Below are positions 47,301 to 56,720 of a DNA stretch of 64,000 nucleotides, piece by piece. The DNA lies in NCBI RefSeq assembly GCF_000499385.1, contig NW_013655295.1, forward strand, positions 141,501-205,500. Direction: 5' to 3'. Origin of the DNA: Eimeria necatrix. Its lineage: Eukaryota > Apicomplexa > Conoidasida > Eucoccidiorida > Eimeriidae. The number at the start of each line of letters is the position of its first letter. Positions within the stretch are counted from its first letter, which is position 1. Below the pieces are notes generated by a model. That model was not told the DNA's origin, searched no databases, and saw only the letters and a program-made list of their open reading frames with translations. A program made the translations under genes and the position numbers.

Positions 47301-50298
47301 TCCCGTACAACGCTTATGGTCCATGCTACAGTGCTGAGTGCAGACCAAAGGTCTGATGGAGCTGCTGCAGCGTTGAGTAGAGACCAAAGGCCTCATGAAA
47401 CAGCAGTATGAGTTCTTGCTCCATTACGGAAACCGTGCTAGCAATGCACGCAGCAGAGAAACACGCAGCAGTAAGAAGTCATGCAGCAGCACGAAGAGCA
47501 GCAACTGACCTGAGTAAGGGCGAGGCTAGACGCCCGCTGACTGGGACAAGGTGATGCTGAACGACGGAGACCCCACTGAAGTAGTTGTCCTCCCGCCAGG
47601 AGCAACAAACCTGAATCGGCTCCGGGGCCACATAGTACCTGCATCACCGCAGCAACAAGAAGACCCGACCTTTGTGTTCTCGGTTACAGCAGCAGTAGCT
47701 TTTCCAGTAATGGCTGTGCCAGCAGTAGCAGCACCCGTAGAGGCAGCTACTAGCGGTACGGCATGCTCATCAGCTAGAAGTCAGGTCACAGCGCAACGGA
47801 ATTAATCAGGGCAGAGTGAGATGGCGCTTCGAAAACAACATAAGCAATAGTTGCAACTGCAGCCTTCAGACCTTTACTGGTTTGTCAGGAAGGGGACAAA
47901 AAAGCCGTGACTGTCGGCGACCCTTCACCACAAGACCGAACTTCGAGGGAAAAAGACGAGACCTAAAGACAGCTGCATGCCTTATTGAACTCCCTTCTGC
48001 TGCTGTCACAGCTGCTTGGGCAGCTGCTGCGGGCAATGAGGATACTTGCACTGCAGGGGAGGCTGATGCACTGGCTGCTCCTGTAGCTGCAGCAGCACAA
48101 TCCGCCGCTAGCGACGGCGCCGCTGGGCTCAATGGAGCTGTGACTGCTCCAGAAGAGGCACTGTTGCACCGTACGGTCCTCACTAAAGCCTCCTCTTCTG
48201 GTAAAGAAACAAATACGCATGGGACGTTGTTTTCAGTGGCTGCAGTCGCATACACAATAGCAAGAGCAGTTACAACAAAAGCAAGTGAACAAAGACTAGC
48301 AGCAGATGCTGCATACACCAAAAAGGGACGAGGCCTCAAGCTACCTCATAAGTGCTCGCATTGCTACCAGCACACACCTACCTTTGCTCTGCTGCTGCAG
48401 CGGCAGACGGCCTAGCTCGCGTTGCAACGGGCAGTGCAGCTGCTGCAGTTGCTGGCCTGTCTTGCTGGCTTTGTTGCTGCTGCTGCTACTGCAGCAGCGG
48501 CTGCGATCCACAGCGCCGGTCCCATAGGCAGAAGCGAGGGTCCCAATATCGATGTGGCAGAAGCACCGACCTCCCCCAATCACGTCAGTATTCCAATGGA
48601 AATCCTCTTTCCCAATGTCCAGTGTGTTGCTGCCATTAACCTGCTGGTGCTGACGATGCTGCTGCATGGCCGTGAAGACGCGTGTGCAACAACACGCTGT
48701 GCTTGATCCCAGCCAAAGGCCGCCCATTCCGTCGAGGGCACCCAAAGAAAAGTACCCTGCGGGGTCCTGCAGGCTGCAGCAACAACTGCAACCTTGCTGC
48801 TGCAGCTCGTGCTGATGCGTCCCCTCTTCTTTCGTCAGCATCGCGCCATCTACATTCTGAGAATTCGTGGGACGGCATGACGTGGCTGTTGTTGCTGTGG
48901 ATCCATTCAGAAAGGCCAGAGGGTCAGACGGAAGTGGTCCCGACGTGATAGACACTTGAGTAAACGGGCGATGCAGCGAGGCTGGCAACAAGTGCCAGCG
49001 ACCCCCATATGCCTCCTGCCAAGGAAAAACCCTAAAGCGAAAACGACTGGCAGCAACAGAAAAAGGCCAATCAGCTCGAACGGGAGCAGAATGCTATCCG
49101 CACAGCAGAACTAACTCTCTCTTCAGAATAGTTTAAAGGGTGAAGCTCGCCAAACACGCTGGTAGGAGACCAGTCGTTTCCCGCCAAAATGTAGCTAGCC
49201 GGCTACCTATTAATTAATCGCTACTCTGGGGAGTGCACTGCTAGCTCAGAAGCACCTATGTTAGTAGGCCTACCGTTGGTGGTTGTACTTACTGAAAGGA
49301 GGGTTGGGCCCTCCGTCTTGCCACCTGTCTAATTAGCTATGCAGCTTGCTAGGTGGTCCGCTACCTGCTCACTGATGGCTGTGTGGCAGCTAGTTGATGT
49401 TCTAGCTGTAGGGGCAGGGGCTAGCTCACGGATCTACCAAGATGTAAATTTGGCCCGTGTCGCTGACAAGGGCAAAGTGACGAGGAGACCCACAGACCTG
49501 GCGAACCCCCAAGCATGGCTGCAGTCCAAATGGTAGCAGGCGCACCCCTAGCTGCATCAAGCATACCAGCAGAAGTGGCAGTAAGAGCAAGAGCCAATGT
49601 CAGTTTTAACAGACACGAACGAACGCACCAGAGACATAAGGCTTCTGATGACTAGCAACGGACTGCAAGAATTCCACAGAGCACCCTTCAGCATCCTGCC
49701 GCTCCCCAGCAGCAACACGGGCAGGAGAATCAACTAATGGAGCATCAGCGCACGGTGCAAAGCTAGGCACATAACAGTGGCCGCAACAGTAGCAACAGCT
49801 GTACCGAGTGAGGCGGCTGCTAATGCCACTGCCGATCCTGCCTGCACTACTGCCTTTGCTGGTGCGTTTTCAGGCTACCTTAAGAGAGTCTTTCATTGCC
49901 TGTGTAGTCTCCTTGGGTTTGTCCGATCTTTGTTTTAAAGCCTCGCGAGAGAAAAAGCCTCCCCATCCGTACATTTCCTGGGAAACAGTGAAATTGCGCA
50001 CTAAACCTGTCGCTTCCGCCTCCTCCCGTGCTGCTGTCACTGTTAATTCTCCTGCTGCCAAATTGGCTGCTGCTACTGGCGCCAATGCTGCAGTTTGCTG
50101 CGGTTGATCCTCCACCACGTCAAGGAGGCCGCCCTTGTGGTCAGTAGTTTTCATGACAGGTCTAGGAGCGTCGCCCCTAGGAACGCCACTGTTCCTGCTT
50201 TTGTCATTCAAAGAATACGCAGGCTCTTCTCCTGCAGCCCCTGCGGTTCCTGGGCCAGGGGCCAGGAAACGCTTCATTTTCGTTGCCATTGTCACCAC
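44310..50298 (-). CDS. Unrecognised propeller-plus-coiled-coil protein, weakly Nup88/Nup82-like
   Basis: Exons on the minus strand: 50298-49879, 49015-48382, 48239-47872, 47638-47510, 47098-about 46851, 46543-45479 and 45185-44310. Phases agree except across the fifth intron, where a small exon or another donor is probably missed. The first exon has a basic start and a Gly-Trp-Gly-Gly-Phe-Phe patch. The second to fifth carry hydrophobic strand motifs of a beta-propeller (LLLLAGGQLLQWGL; VVDIALGF, then VDAFAVCSSGVVYEFSLGW). The last exon, from Ala-Met-Glu-Leu-His, ends in a heptad-like Leu/Gln-rich stretch. A propeller followed by a coiled coil is the plan of Nup88/Nup82 in the nuclear pore, and the VVDIALGF...GVVYEF pair recalls them, but the match is too weak to name it. 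Ser/Ala/Gln tracts interrupt most exons. Confidence 0.5.
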
Positions 50299-51333
50299 AA
50301 CAGTTTAATGCTCCTGCCCGTTGCACCCCCGGTGCCGTGCTGTTGAAGGCTACCCCAGCTGCATATATGATTCAGCAATTTCCTGATGGTGATAGCCGCT
50401 GCGGCGGCCTGTCGCTGCAGCGCCTCTGATGGCAGCAGCAGCTTCCCAGCCTCACTCTTTGGAGTGGAGTGTCGCTGCTGGCAGAATGAGGTGGGCAAAT
50501 CTCTCGTGTCTTGAGAAAGCAGTGCTGAGATCTATCGCTTGTTGGTACTGCCTGTTGTCTCAGCTGCTGGGGGAATAAGACCAGGCTCAGCAAGCCTCCC
50601 GAACGGATACCGGTAGGCGGCTGCACCAACGTACACGCTGCTCAGACGATCTGGAGGACTGAAGAAGTACAGTAATTTAATATGCCATAAATGTGGCGTA
50701 ATAAAACTCTTTAACCGCATAGGGAGCTAGGAAAAGATTAACAGTGGATGGCTCTGCTGCTGCCGAAGCTGTCCCAGTGGCAGCCGCAGAAGCACCCCTA
50801 GGTGCTATTTAAAGCAAAACTCCATAATTACAACGAATTGTTCGCACTAAGAGGAGAAGAAGACATAGTGAATTTGTTGGAAGCGGTTACGGACGAGGCA
50901 ACAGCCGCTGCTGTAGCTGCCGCTGCGGCGGTCGAACCCTGCATGCTTCGGGCGAGCTTTCGTAACGCCGTGTTCTCATTGCAGCAATACGAAGTGCATT
51001 TTTACACATTTAATTGAGTTAGTCTATAAAGGCATTATTTCGCAAACAGCTGCAACAGCAGAAGCAGCATCAGCAGCAGCTCATCCACTGCAAAGTGTAG
51101 CAGCAGCACTTCGAGTCGCATTCCCGCTGCCGTTGCTGCTGCTACTTTTACGCCTGAAAAAAAGCATGATGTAGGCAACTGCAGCAGGTGATACAGCGTT
51201 CCTGCTCAATATTGACGATGTCATCTGTATGCTAGCTTGAGCAGCCTAGCTAGCAAGCTACCTCGGCCGCCAGCCGCTAGCACCGTTCAGACGCCGGCAA
51301 GTTGTGCCATTCGTCGGGATTTATATTAACGGA
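50299..51333. other. Divergent intergenic region between the propeller/coiled-coil gene and the DA1-like gene
   Basis: About 1 kb between two genes read outwards, so it probably holds both promoters. It includes CAG-rich pieces at about 51050-51140. A 71-codon plus frame at 50802-51017 starts at a non-ATG codon and has an Ala run from triplets; it has no match and may be chance. In-frame 5' coding sequence of the DA1-like gene before its first ATG at 51334 cannot be excluded. Confidence 0.45.
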
Positions 51334-54252
51334 ATGTCCCACGAGCAGCAGAGGCTGCAAAGGCCAAGGGCCGGCCCAGGACCTCGCAGCAGCAGGAGCA
51401 ACACTGGCAGCAACAAGTGCACAAACAACAGCAAGAGCAGCAACAGAAGAGCACCCGCTGGCTTGGCTGCACTGTCACGTGCGAATGGGGATGGTGCCGT
51501 TTCTGGTGCTTTGGGGTCGACGCCCTCGTTGAAATTACCGCATGCACCAAGACGCATAGCAGCAACGGCGACCCCCAAAGCCACAGCAAGGGCAACAGCA
51601 GCTGCAGGAACCGCCAAAGAAAGACCCTCATCCTCCAAAGCGGCAGGTGTAGGGGGATCAACCATGGGGGCATCGAAAAAAGAAAGAGTGGGGTGCTATT
51701 CGCGTCTCTCCGCCGGTGGCGTGGGAAGCCACCCAAGTTCGAAGCCCTTGTCTCAGCTGCATCGTGCGTCGGCCGAAGGAATAGCCGTAGGAGCCTCAAG
51801 GGCAGCAACAAAGGCAGCAGCAAGAGTTGCTACAGGAACCTTCACGGGAAAGCCTTCATCAGCCAAGCCAGCAGGTGCAAGAGAAAAATTCGCCGGGGCA
51901 TTGGAAAAAGAAAGCGTAGGGTGTCATTCGTGTCTCCCCTCTGGTGGCCCGAAGGGTCGCGTCCTTCTTGAGGCGCAGCGACAGCAGCGGCAGAAGGTGC
52001 CACTAGATTCTCTTGCATGTAAGGAGGACTGTTGTGGCATCTGCGGTGCTCCAGTTTGTCGGGGTCAGTCCTTCGCCGCTGTTTCTCTGCCGCTGAGCCC
52101 CCGGTCCAATGAACGTTACAGGCAGCTGCAGCTGCGGCAGCACCGGCTTCTATCACAGACACCTGCATCAACGAGGACAGAGTCAACCACAGCAACAACA
52201 AAGGCGAGAACACGAACAGCTCCGGGTGCTATTGCTGAGGACCACGCAGCCATTGTGCGTTGTCACATCTCCTGCATGCGCTGCAATGCTTGCGGACTTC
52301 CCATTGCTGCTGCTTCTGGAAGGCTTCTTTACGACCATACAGCAGCACGTATGGCGATTGCGGCGGGCGCCCCTTGGAATAAGGCCATCGCCTCTGGGAT
52401 ATATCACGCTGCATGCAAAGAACGGAGGTGTACTGTGTGTGGAGATGTGGTACAACCCTCTGAGCAGTACGTCACGTTAACAAAGCCTGAGGCGAAAACT
52501 ATAACATCAATGAATAGGCAAACGACACCACAAACAACACTGAAGGGACAAGAAGCAGGAGCAGCTAAGGGCAATGAACAAGACAGAATTCAGCACGCAC
52601 GGTGTACAAGCTGCAGCACCTGTGGGCAAACGCTGGAGGGCGGCGTTTTCGTCATAGATGGATCGGGAGGGGTACAACACAGCAGCTGCTTTTGTTGCTG
52701 TTGCTGTCTCAAACCCCTTGTGGGGCGCTTTGAATCGCATGCATTCTTCTCGTCTACGCAGCTGCTGCGGCAACAGCCCCTGGTGACGGCGTTGCAGGTT
52801 GATGCTGCTGCCGCTGCTGCTGCGGAGCCCCACGTTGGTTCCACCGCAGCTCATGGAGGCTGCTGCTGTTTGGACTGTAGCAAGAGATACCCCAAGTGTC
52901 TCTGTTGTGACCGAAGAGCTGCGGTGTATGTACACCCTGATGGGGAGCGAAAAACTCTTCCCAGAGTTCTCAATCCAGCAGGGGAAGCGGTGATGCGCAA
53001 ATTTCGTTTGCCTTATACGTCATGCAGGCGACCGGCAACAGCTACAACTGCTGCTGCTGATACCACTGCTGCAGCTGCGGTCTTGTGTGGTCGCTGCGCC
53101 TGCTTGCCGGCCGCCGATACTGATGAAACCGCAGCTGCAGCGGTACGACGCGCCTTGTTGGCCCTTGAGGAGGACGGAATTCGTTTTTCAAGCTCAATGA
53201 GGCGGTTACAGCAGCAGCTGCTTGATTTCGATAAGATGCGCAACGAGGAACAACATGAACGGCGGGCCGAAAAAAATATAGGGGCGAAGAGACCGGATCC
53301 TAGTGCCATCTCTGCAACTCCCGCTGCAGTGGCAAGACAGCCAAGAGTTACTTATCTGTCTGACCTTCCACTCCCAGTGATTCTCGAAGATTTTGGGTTG
53401 TTAACTGGCGCTAGGGCTCGCTTCAGTCCTGTTGTTGGCCGCGGGGCGTCGCCTGGTGGCAATGGCAGCTCTCACCTTTTTGGCAGCTGCGAAGTGCTTC
53501 AGCTAAAGGTTCGCCCTGCTCCTCTTTCTCTGGTTTTGCTTGCCGCAGAAGTCACAGGGGCTGCGTCGCTTCCTTCTCTGCATCAGCAGCAGCAACTACA
53601 GTTGCTGCAGCGGCGGCAGCATTCACTGCAGGTGAAGCCTCGGCAACAGCAGCAGGAGCGCGTGTGGGGCCCTCTTCGTGAGGCTCGACGTTTGAGCAAA
53701 ATGCTGAGCTCTATTAATTTCGGCAGCACTAGGCGACTAGACAGCAAAGAGCAGAGACAACAGCAGGAGCAGGTGCATCACTTCCTTCAGCTCCGTTTTG
53801 CTAAATGCATTCGTCTCGTCAGAGGTCTCCCGGCTCTTCTTTTGCAGCAGCATGGGGCACACGAGCTGCTGCATGCTTTTATCGCTATAAATCAGTTTAT
53901 TCCTGGTTCCAAACAAATCGAGGAGGGCTGGTGCAACGTCGCAGCAGCGAGGGCTTTGGCTGCAGCCCTTAAAAGCCTTAACAGTGGCAGCAGCAGAAGC
54001 AGAAACAACAGTAGTAACAACTCGGCCAACAGCAGCAAGGCGACGACCAGGCTTTGCACTAGCAGCAGCACAATGCAGCAAGAACAGCAGCTTGGGGAGG
54101 AGCTGCTGCGATATCAGCTGTGGAAGCTTGCGGTCTCTCCAGACGAAATTTACGGAGTGGGCTATCGCCACTGTTTGCGGCAAATGTTGGGGGAGGGTTC
54201 TCTTGGCCGTAGCCTTTCAGGACTCCCCCGGTGTACCAGTATTCTTACCTAG
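51334..54252 (+). CDS. LIM-type zinc finger protein with a DA1-like HExxH peptidase domain
   Basis: One long open frame of 972 residues. Start chosen at the first ATG; the frame is open back to a GTG at 51304. Residues 1-215 are low-complexity with a 76-residue tandem duplication. Residues about 234-530 hold LIM-like zinc sites: CGIC (234), HISCMRCNAC (311), HAACKERRCTVC (360), HARCTSCSTC (422), HSSCFCC (449) and a Cys-rich end near 514. Residues about 820-960 match the DA1 peptidase: Arg-Gly-Leu-Pro before the helix, Ala-HELLH-Ala at 843-847, a Glu-Glu-Gly-Trp-Cys at 863-867 that would supply the third zinc ligand, and Tyr-Gly-Val-Gly-Tyr-Arg at 940, then a short C-terminus as in plants. Plant DA1 is a ubiquitin-activated peptidase that limits growth. 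A Ser/Asn insertion of about 40 residues splits the domain. No N-terminal ubiquitin-interacting motif is seen. Function in this organism is not known. Confidence 0.75.
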   Translation: MSHEQQRLQRPRAGPGPRSSRSNTGSNKCTNNSKSSNRRAPAGLAALSRANGDGAVSGALGSTPSLKLPHAPRRIAATATPKATARATAAAGTAKERPSSSKAAGVGGSTMGASKKERVGCYSRLSAGGVGSHPSSKPLSQLHRASAEGIAVGASRAATKAAARVATGTFTGKPSSAKPAGAREKFAGALEKESVGCHSCLPSGGPKGRVLLEAQRQQRQKVPLDSLACKEDCCGICGAPVCRGQSFAAVSLPLSPRSNERYRQLQLRQHRLLSQTPASTRTESTTATTKARTRTAPGAIAEDHAAIVRCHISCMRCNACGLPIAAASGRLLYDHTAARMAIAAGAPWNKAIASGIYHAACKERRCTVCGDVVQPSEQYVTLTKPEAKTITSMNRQTTPQTTLKGQEAGAAKGNEQDRIQHARCTSCSTCGQTLEGGVFVIDGSGGVQHSSCFCCCCCLKPLVGRFESHAFFSSTQLLRQQPLVTALQVDAAAAAAAEPHVGSTAAHGGCCCLDCSKRYPKCLCCDRRAAVYVHPDGERKTLPRVLNPAGEAVMRKFRLPYTSCRRPATATTAAADTTAAAAVLCGRCACLPAADTDETAAAAVRRALLALEEDGIRFSSSMRRLQQQLLDFDKMRNEEQHERRAEKNIGAKRPDPSAISATPAAVARQPRVTYLSDLPLPVILEDFGLLTGARARFSPVVGRGASPGGNGSSHLFGSCEVLQLKVRPAPLSLVLLAAEVTGAASLPSLHQQQQLQLLQRRQHSLQVKPRQQQQERVWGPLREARRLSKMLSSINFGSTRRLDSKEQRQQQEQVHHFLQLRFAKCIRLVRGLPALLLQQHGAHELLHAFIAINQFIPGSKQIEEGWCNVAAARALAAALKSLNSGSSRSRNNSSNNSANSSKATTRLCTSSSTMQQEQQLGEELLRYQLWKLAVSPDEIYGVGYRHCLRQMLGEGSLGRSLSGLPRCTSILT
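51540..51970 (+). repeat. Imperfect tandem duplication with a 228-base period
   Basis: Two copies lie back to back in the N-terminal part of the DA1-like frame. Anchors such as GGGTGCTATTCGCGTCTC at 51691 and GGGTGTCATTCGTGTCTC at 51919 are 228 bases (76 codons) apart. At protein level Pro-Ser-Ser-Ser-Lys-Ala-Ala-Gly matches Pro-Ser-Ser-Ala-Lys-Pro-Ala-Gly, and Lys-Glu-Arg-Val-Gly-Cys-Tyr-Ser matches Lys-Glu-Ser-Val-Gly-Cys-His-Ser. The period keeps the reading frame, and both copies are open, which supports coding use. Confidence 0.75.
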
Positions 54253-56720
54253 CTTCCACATGCTGCTACTGCTGCGACTGCTACTGAGACTGCGGAAGTG
54301 TTGCCTGGAGGGTACGGTGCGTATTAGCTTCGTTCTGGTTTTCCTGTGCAGCTGCTCTGGTGCAAGATAACATTATTGCCCAATGTACTTGGAAGCAGTA
54401 AATTCATCAGCTGGAAGTCGTTGTGACTGCAGTAGCAGCACTGGGAACAGCAACGGTTGCGGCTGTAATTGGTGTTGCATTTATGGTGGGGTCTTCAGGT
54501 CATCTATTTGCATTGAGGCACAAGATCCTTAGCCGCATGTTACCTGACATATTTTTGTGTGAATGCAGCCGCAGGATGGGCAGCTAGACGGACTTAGGGT
54601 AACTCCGGCTTCTTTGCAGCGTTTGTTTAGTATATCCAGGTGTTTCCTAAGCTGGCTGATGGGGCGCATAGCAGCCCATGAGCAAGCATAGGAAACGAAG
54701 GAATCTTATGCATTCAAACGTAAGCAGGTGCAGGCATGATGAGCAGCAGCCTAAACGTGGGAAGCGGCTAAACTTAAAAACAAAGGAAAACGTATGATTT
54801 AGGGTTTCAGCTGTAGAACTGCACAGCAGATCTACATTTGCTCGAAGCGACGGCAGGCACAGTGTCAGGGTCTTTTATCGCTTTGTGGCTGCCCTTTTCA
54901 CGAGGTAGGTTATTTCAGTGTATGCTTCCCTGCAACAAACCACTGCAAAGCCTGCAAGACCGGGGCAAAAGTCGTCCACGCCACTCGTACGGTGGCAGCT
55001 TGCGGTTACTCTTCTGCCAAGGCACAGTCAGTTGGGATTGGTTGTGGAAAGCAACGCTGCATGGAGTCGCTTTAAGCTGGCCTAATTTTATCTCTACTAG
55101 TTTTGGGAATCAGCCGTCTGGGCAATTAAGCGAAAATTAGTCGATGGACAAGGCCTGTTAAGCTTCTCTTCCTCAATTCATAGATGAACTAATCATCTCG
55201 GCATCGTGCAATGAAGCGGATATTGGGGTCAGTGGCCTGCCCCAGTAGTATGCCCCCCAAAATGAAGACGAAAACCCTGAACAATATTTCCAGTCGGACA
55301 ACAGTAAACAGTGTCAAGCTCCCAGATGACGTGTCGTATTCGTACTTCCCGGGAGGAGTAATGGCCCACTGCATGGAAGTGTTGCTCTCCTGAGCTATCC
55401 TTTCCAAATCTTTTCCCCAAGTTCAATTTTCCTACCGTTGGGCAGGTTGGCCAAAATAATCAATACTGCTTTGGGCACGAGGCCTTGGGTGACCAAGAAG
55501 AGCATCGCAGTTAGTTGCGCGGGGAATGACAGCCTATTGCGTGGCAATGTTACTCTCATTTAGTGTTTTAGGGAGCGACAGCCTACTGTATAGCAGTTAC
55601 CGTCTCCCAAGGGAGTCGTTCCAAATCTGTACTGGACAAACCTGTAGGAGCATAGGCTCTCTTCCGGCCTTCCGTTGGGAAGTGACTACTTCTGAAAGGC
55701 AGTGCTTGCCGATATACAGAAATGAAATGTCCTTTGATATCCGGCGGCTACTGTTTGACGGGAATGCAAAGACGGTTTCGCGGCCTATCCTTATTTTCTA
55801 AGAGTAACGTATTCTCACCGCATAAAATTGTCAATTCCCGGGGCCAGCATTTGCGCACTTGCCCCCTTGTGGCCTCCTAATCTACCATCCTTCCGAGGTC
55901 AGTTTGCTTGTCGTTCGGTGGGCTGGCTTTTGCGCGACTGGATGAATATCCCAGAAAAGTATTTCAATAAGTGTCACATTCCATAGAAGCCGAAATCGGT
56001 CGGTTACGATATTACCGGGGGCAGACGATCACTCTCCTGATAAGGCAAGGCGACAGGGTCGACCGCAGTAGTGTGCCCCGAAATCTTGGCTCGGCAGCCA
56101 TTTCTTCTTGAGAATAAATGAAATCTAGCACATAATGTCTGTTGCACTGGTGAACTCTTCTTGAACTCGAACATCGTCGTTGTACTCCGGCCAAGAAGAG
56201 CACCTTCAAGTGACCCCCGGAAGCCCACCACATGGCTCTGGCTGTATTTGATTCGATGAGCCCTTCTTTGCAGCGTTCATCCGGAATCCTTAGGTCCGGC
56301 CATTCATTTTTTAACCCCTTTATACTCTTTTTTATATTGTTTTTTTTTTACATATGCTGTGGAGATATCGACGAAAAGTCATAGGGCCAGAGGGACGCAC
56401 AGTAACTCGGCGTTGCACCTGAATCGCGACTCAACCCTGTGGGATTATCTCTGCATCAATTTGTGCGCTTCTTTTACCTTTTTATCGGATCTTGTACTTC
56501 GCCTTTCATTCCCAATCTATTGTCGACTCGGCGCTTGCTGCTGCTGCCTCAACCCACTGTCTCCATCCAGCGACGCTTTGCCGCGCAGCTCCAGCTCGTG
56601 TTATACTGAAGCTTGTTACTGCTACCAACTTTGCTTTTTCGCATTCCACAACAATCAGTATTAAAGTCTGTGGAAGACCCGTGGGCTCCTCTCTTGCATC
56701 TTTTTTTCTGTTAGTTAACA
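54253..56720. other. Intergenic region of about 2.5 kb, no gene seen
   Basis: Short frames only on both strands. CTG-rich pieces at about 54260-54360 are the tail of the triplet-rich zone. A degenerate direct repeat lies at 55522-55606. A pyrimidine/T-rich stretch at about 56300-56350 and a pyrimidine-rich leader before 56721 may belong to the promoter and 5' UTR of the EF-hand gene. Confidence 0.5.
55522..55606. repeat. Degenerate direct repeat of 36 bases
   Basis: GGGAATGACAGCCTATTGCG at 55522 and GGGAGCGACAGCCTACTGTA at 55571 begin two 36-base copies 49 bases apart, about two-thirds identical. Most differences are C/T or A/G changes. Non-coding. Confidence 0.5.

Noticed and set aside
47866..48415. 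Plus-strand frames opposite the propeller/coiled-coil gene
   Set aside because: Ala-rich shadows of triplet DNA. The minus strand has phase-consistent exons with strand-like motifs in the same place.
50802..51017. 71-codon plus frame upstream of the DA1-like gene
   Set aside because: No ATG at its start, a triplet-derived Ala run and no motif. It is more likely part of the divergent promoter region.
51304..51333. GTG start for the DA1-like frame
   Set aside because: Nuclear genes start at ATG; the first in-frame ATG is at 51334. The frame before it may be leader or an earlier exon.
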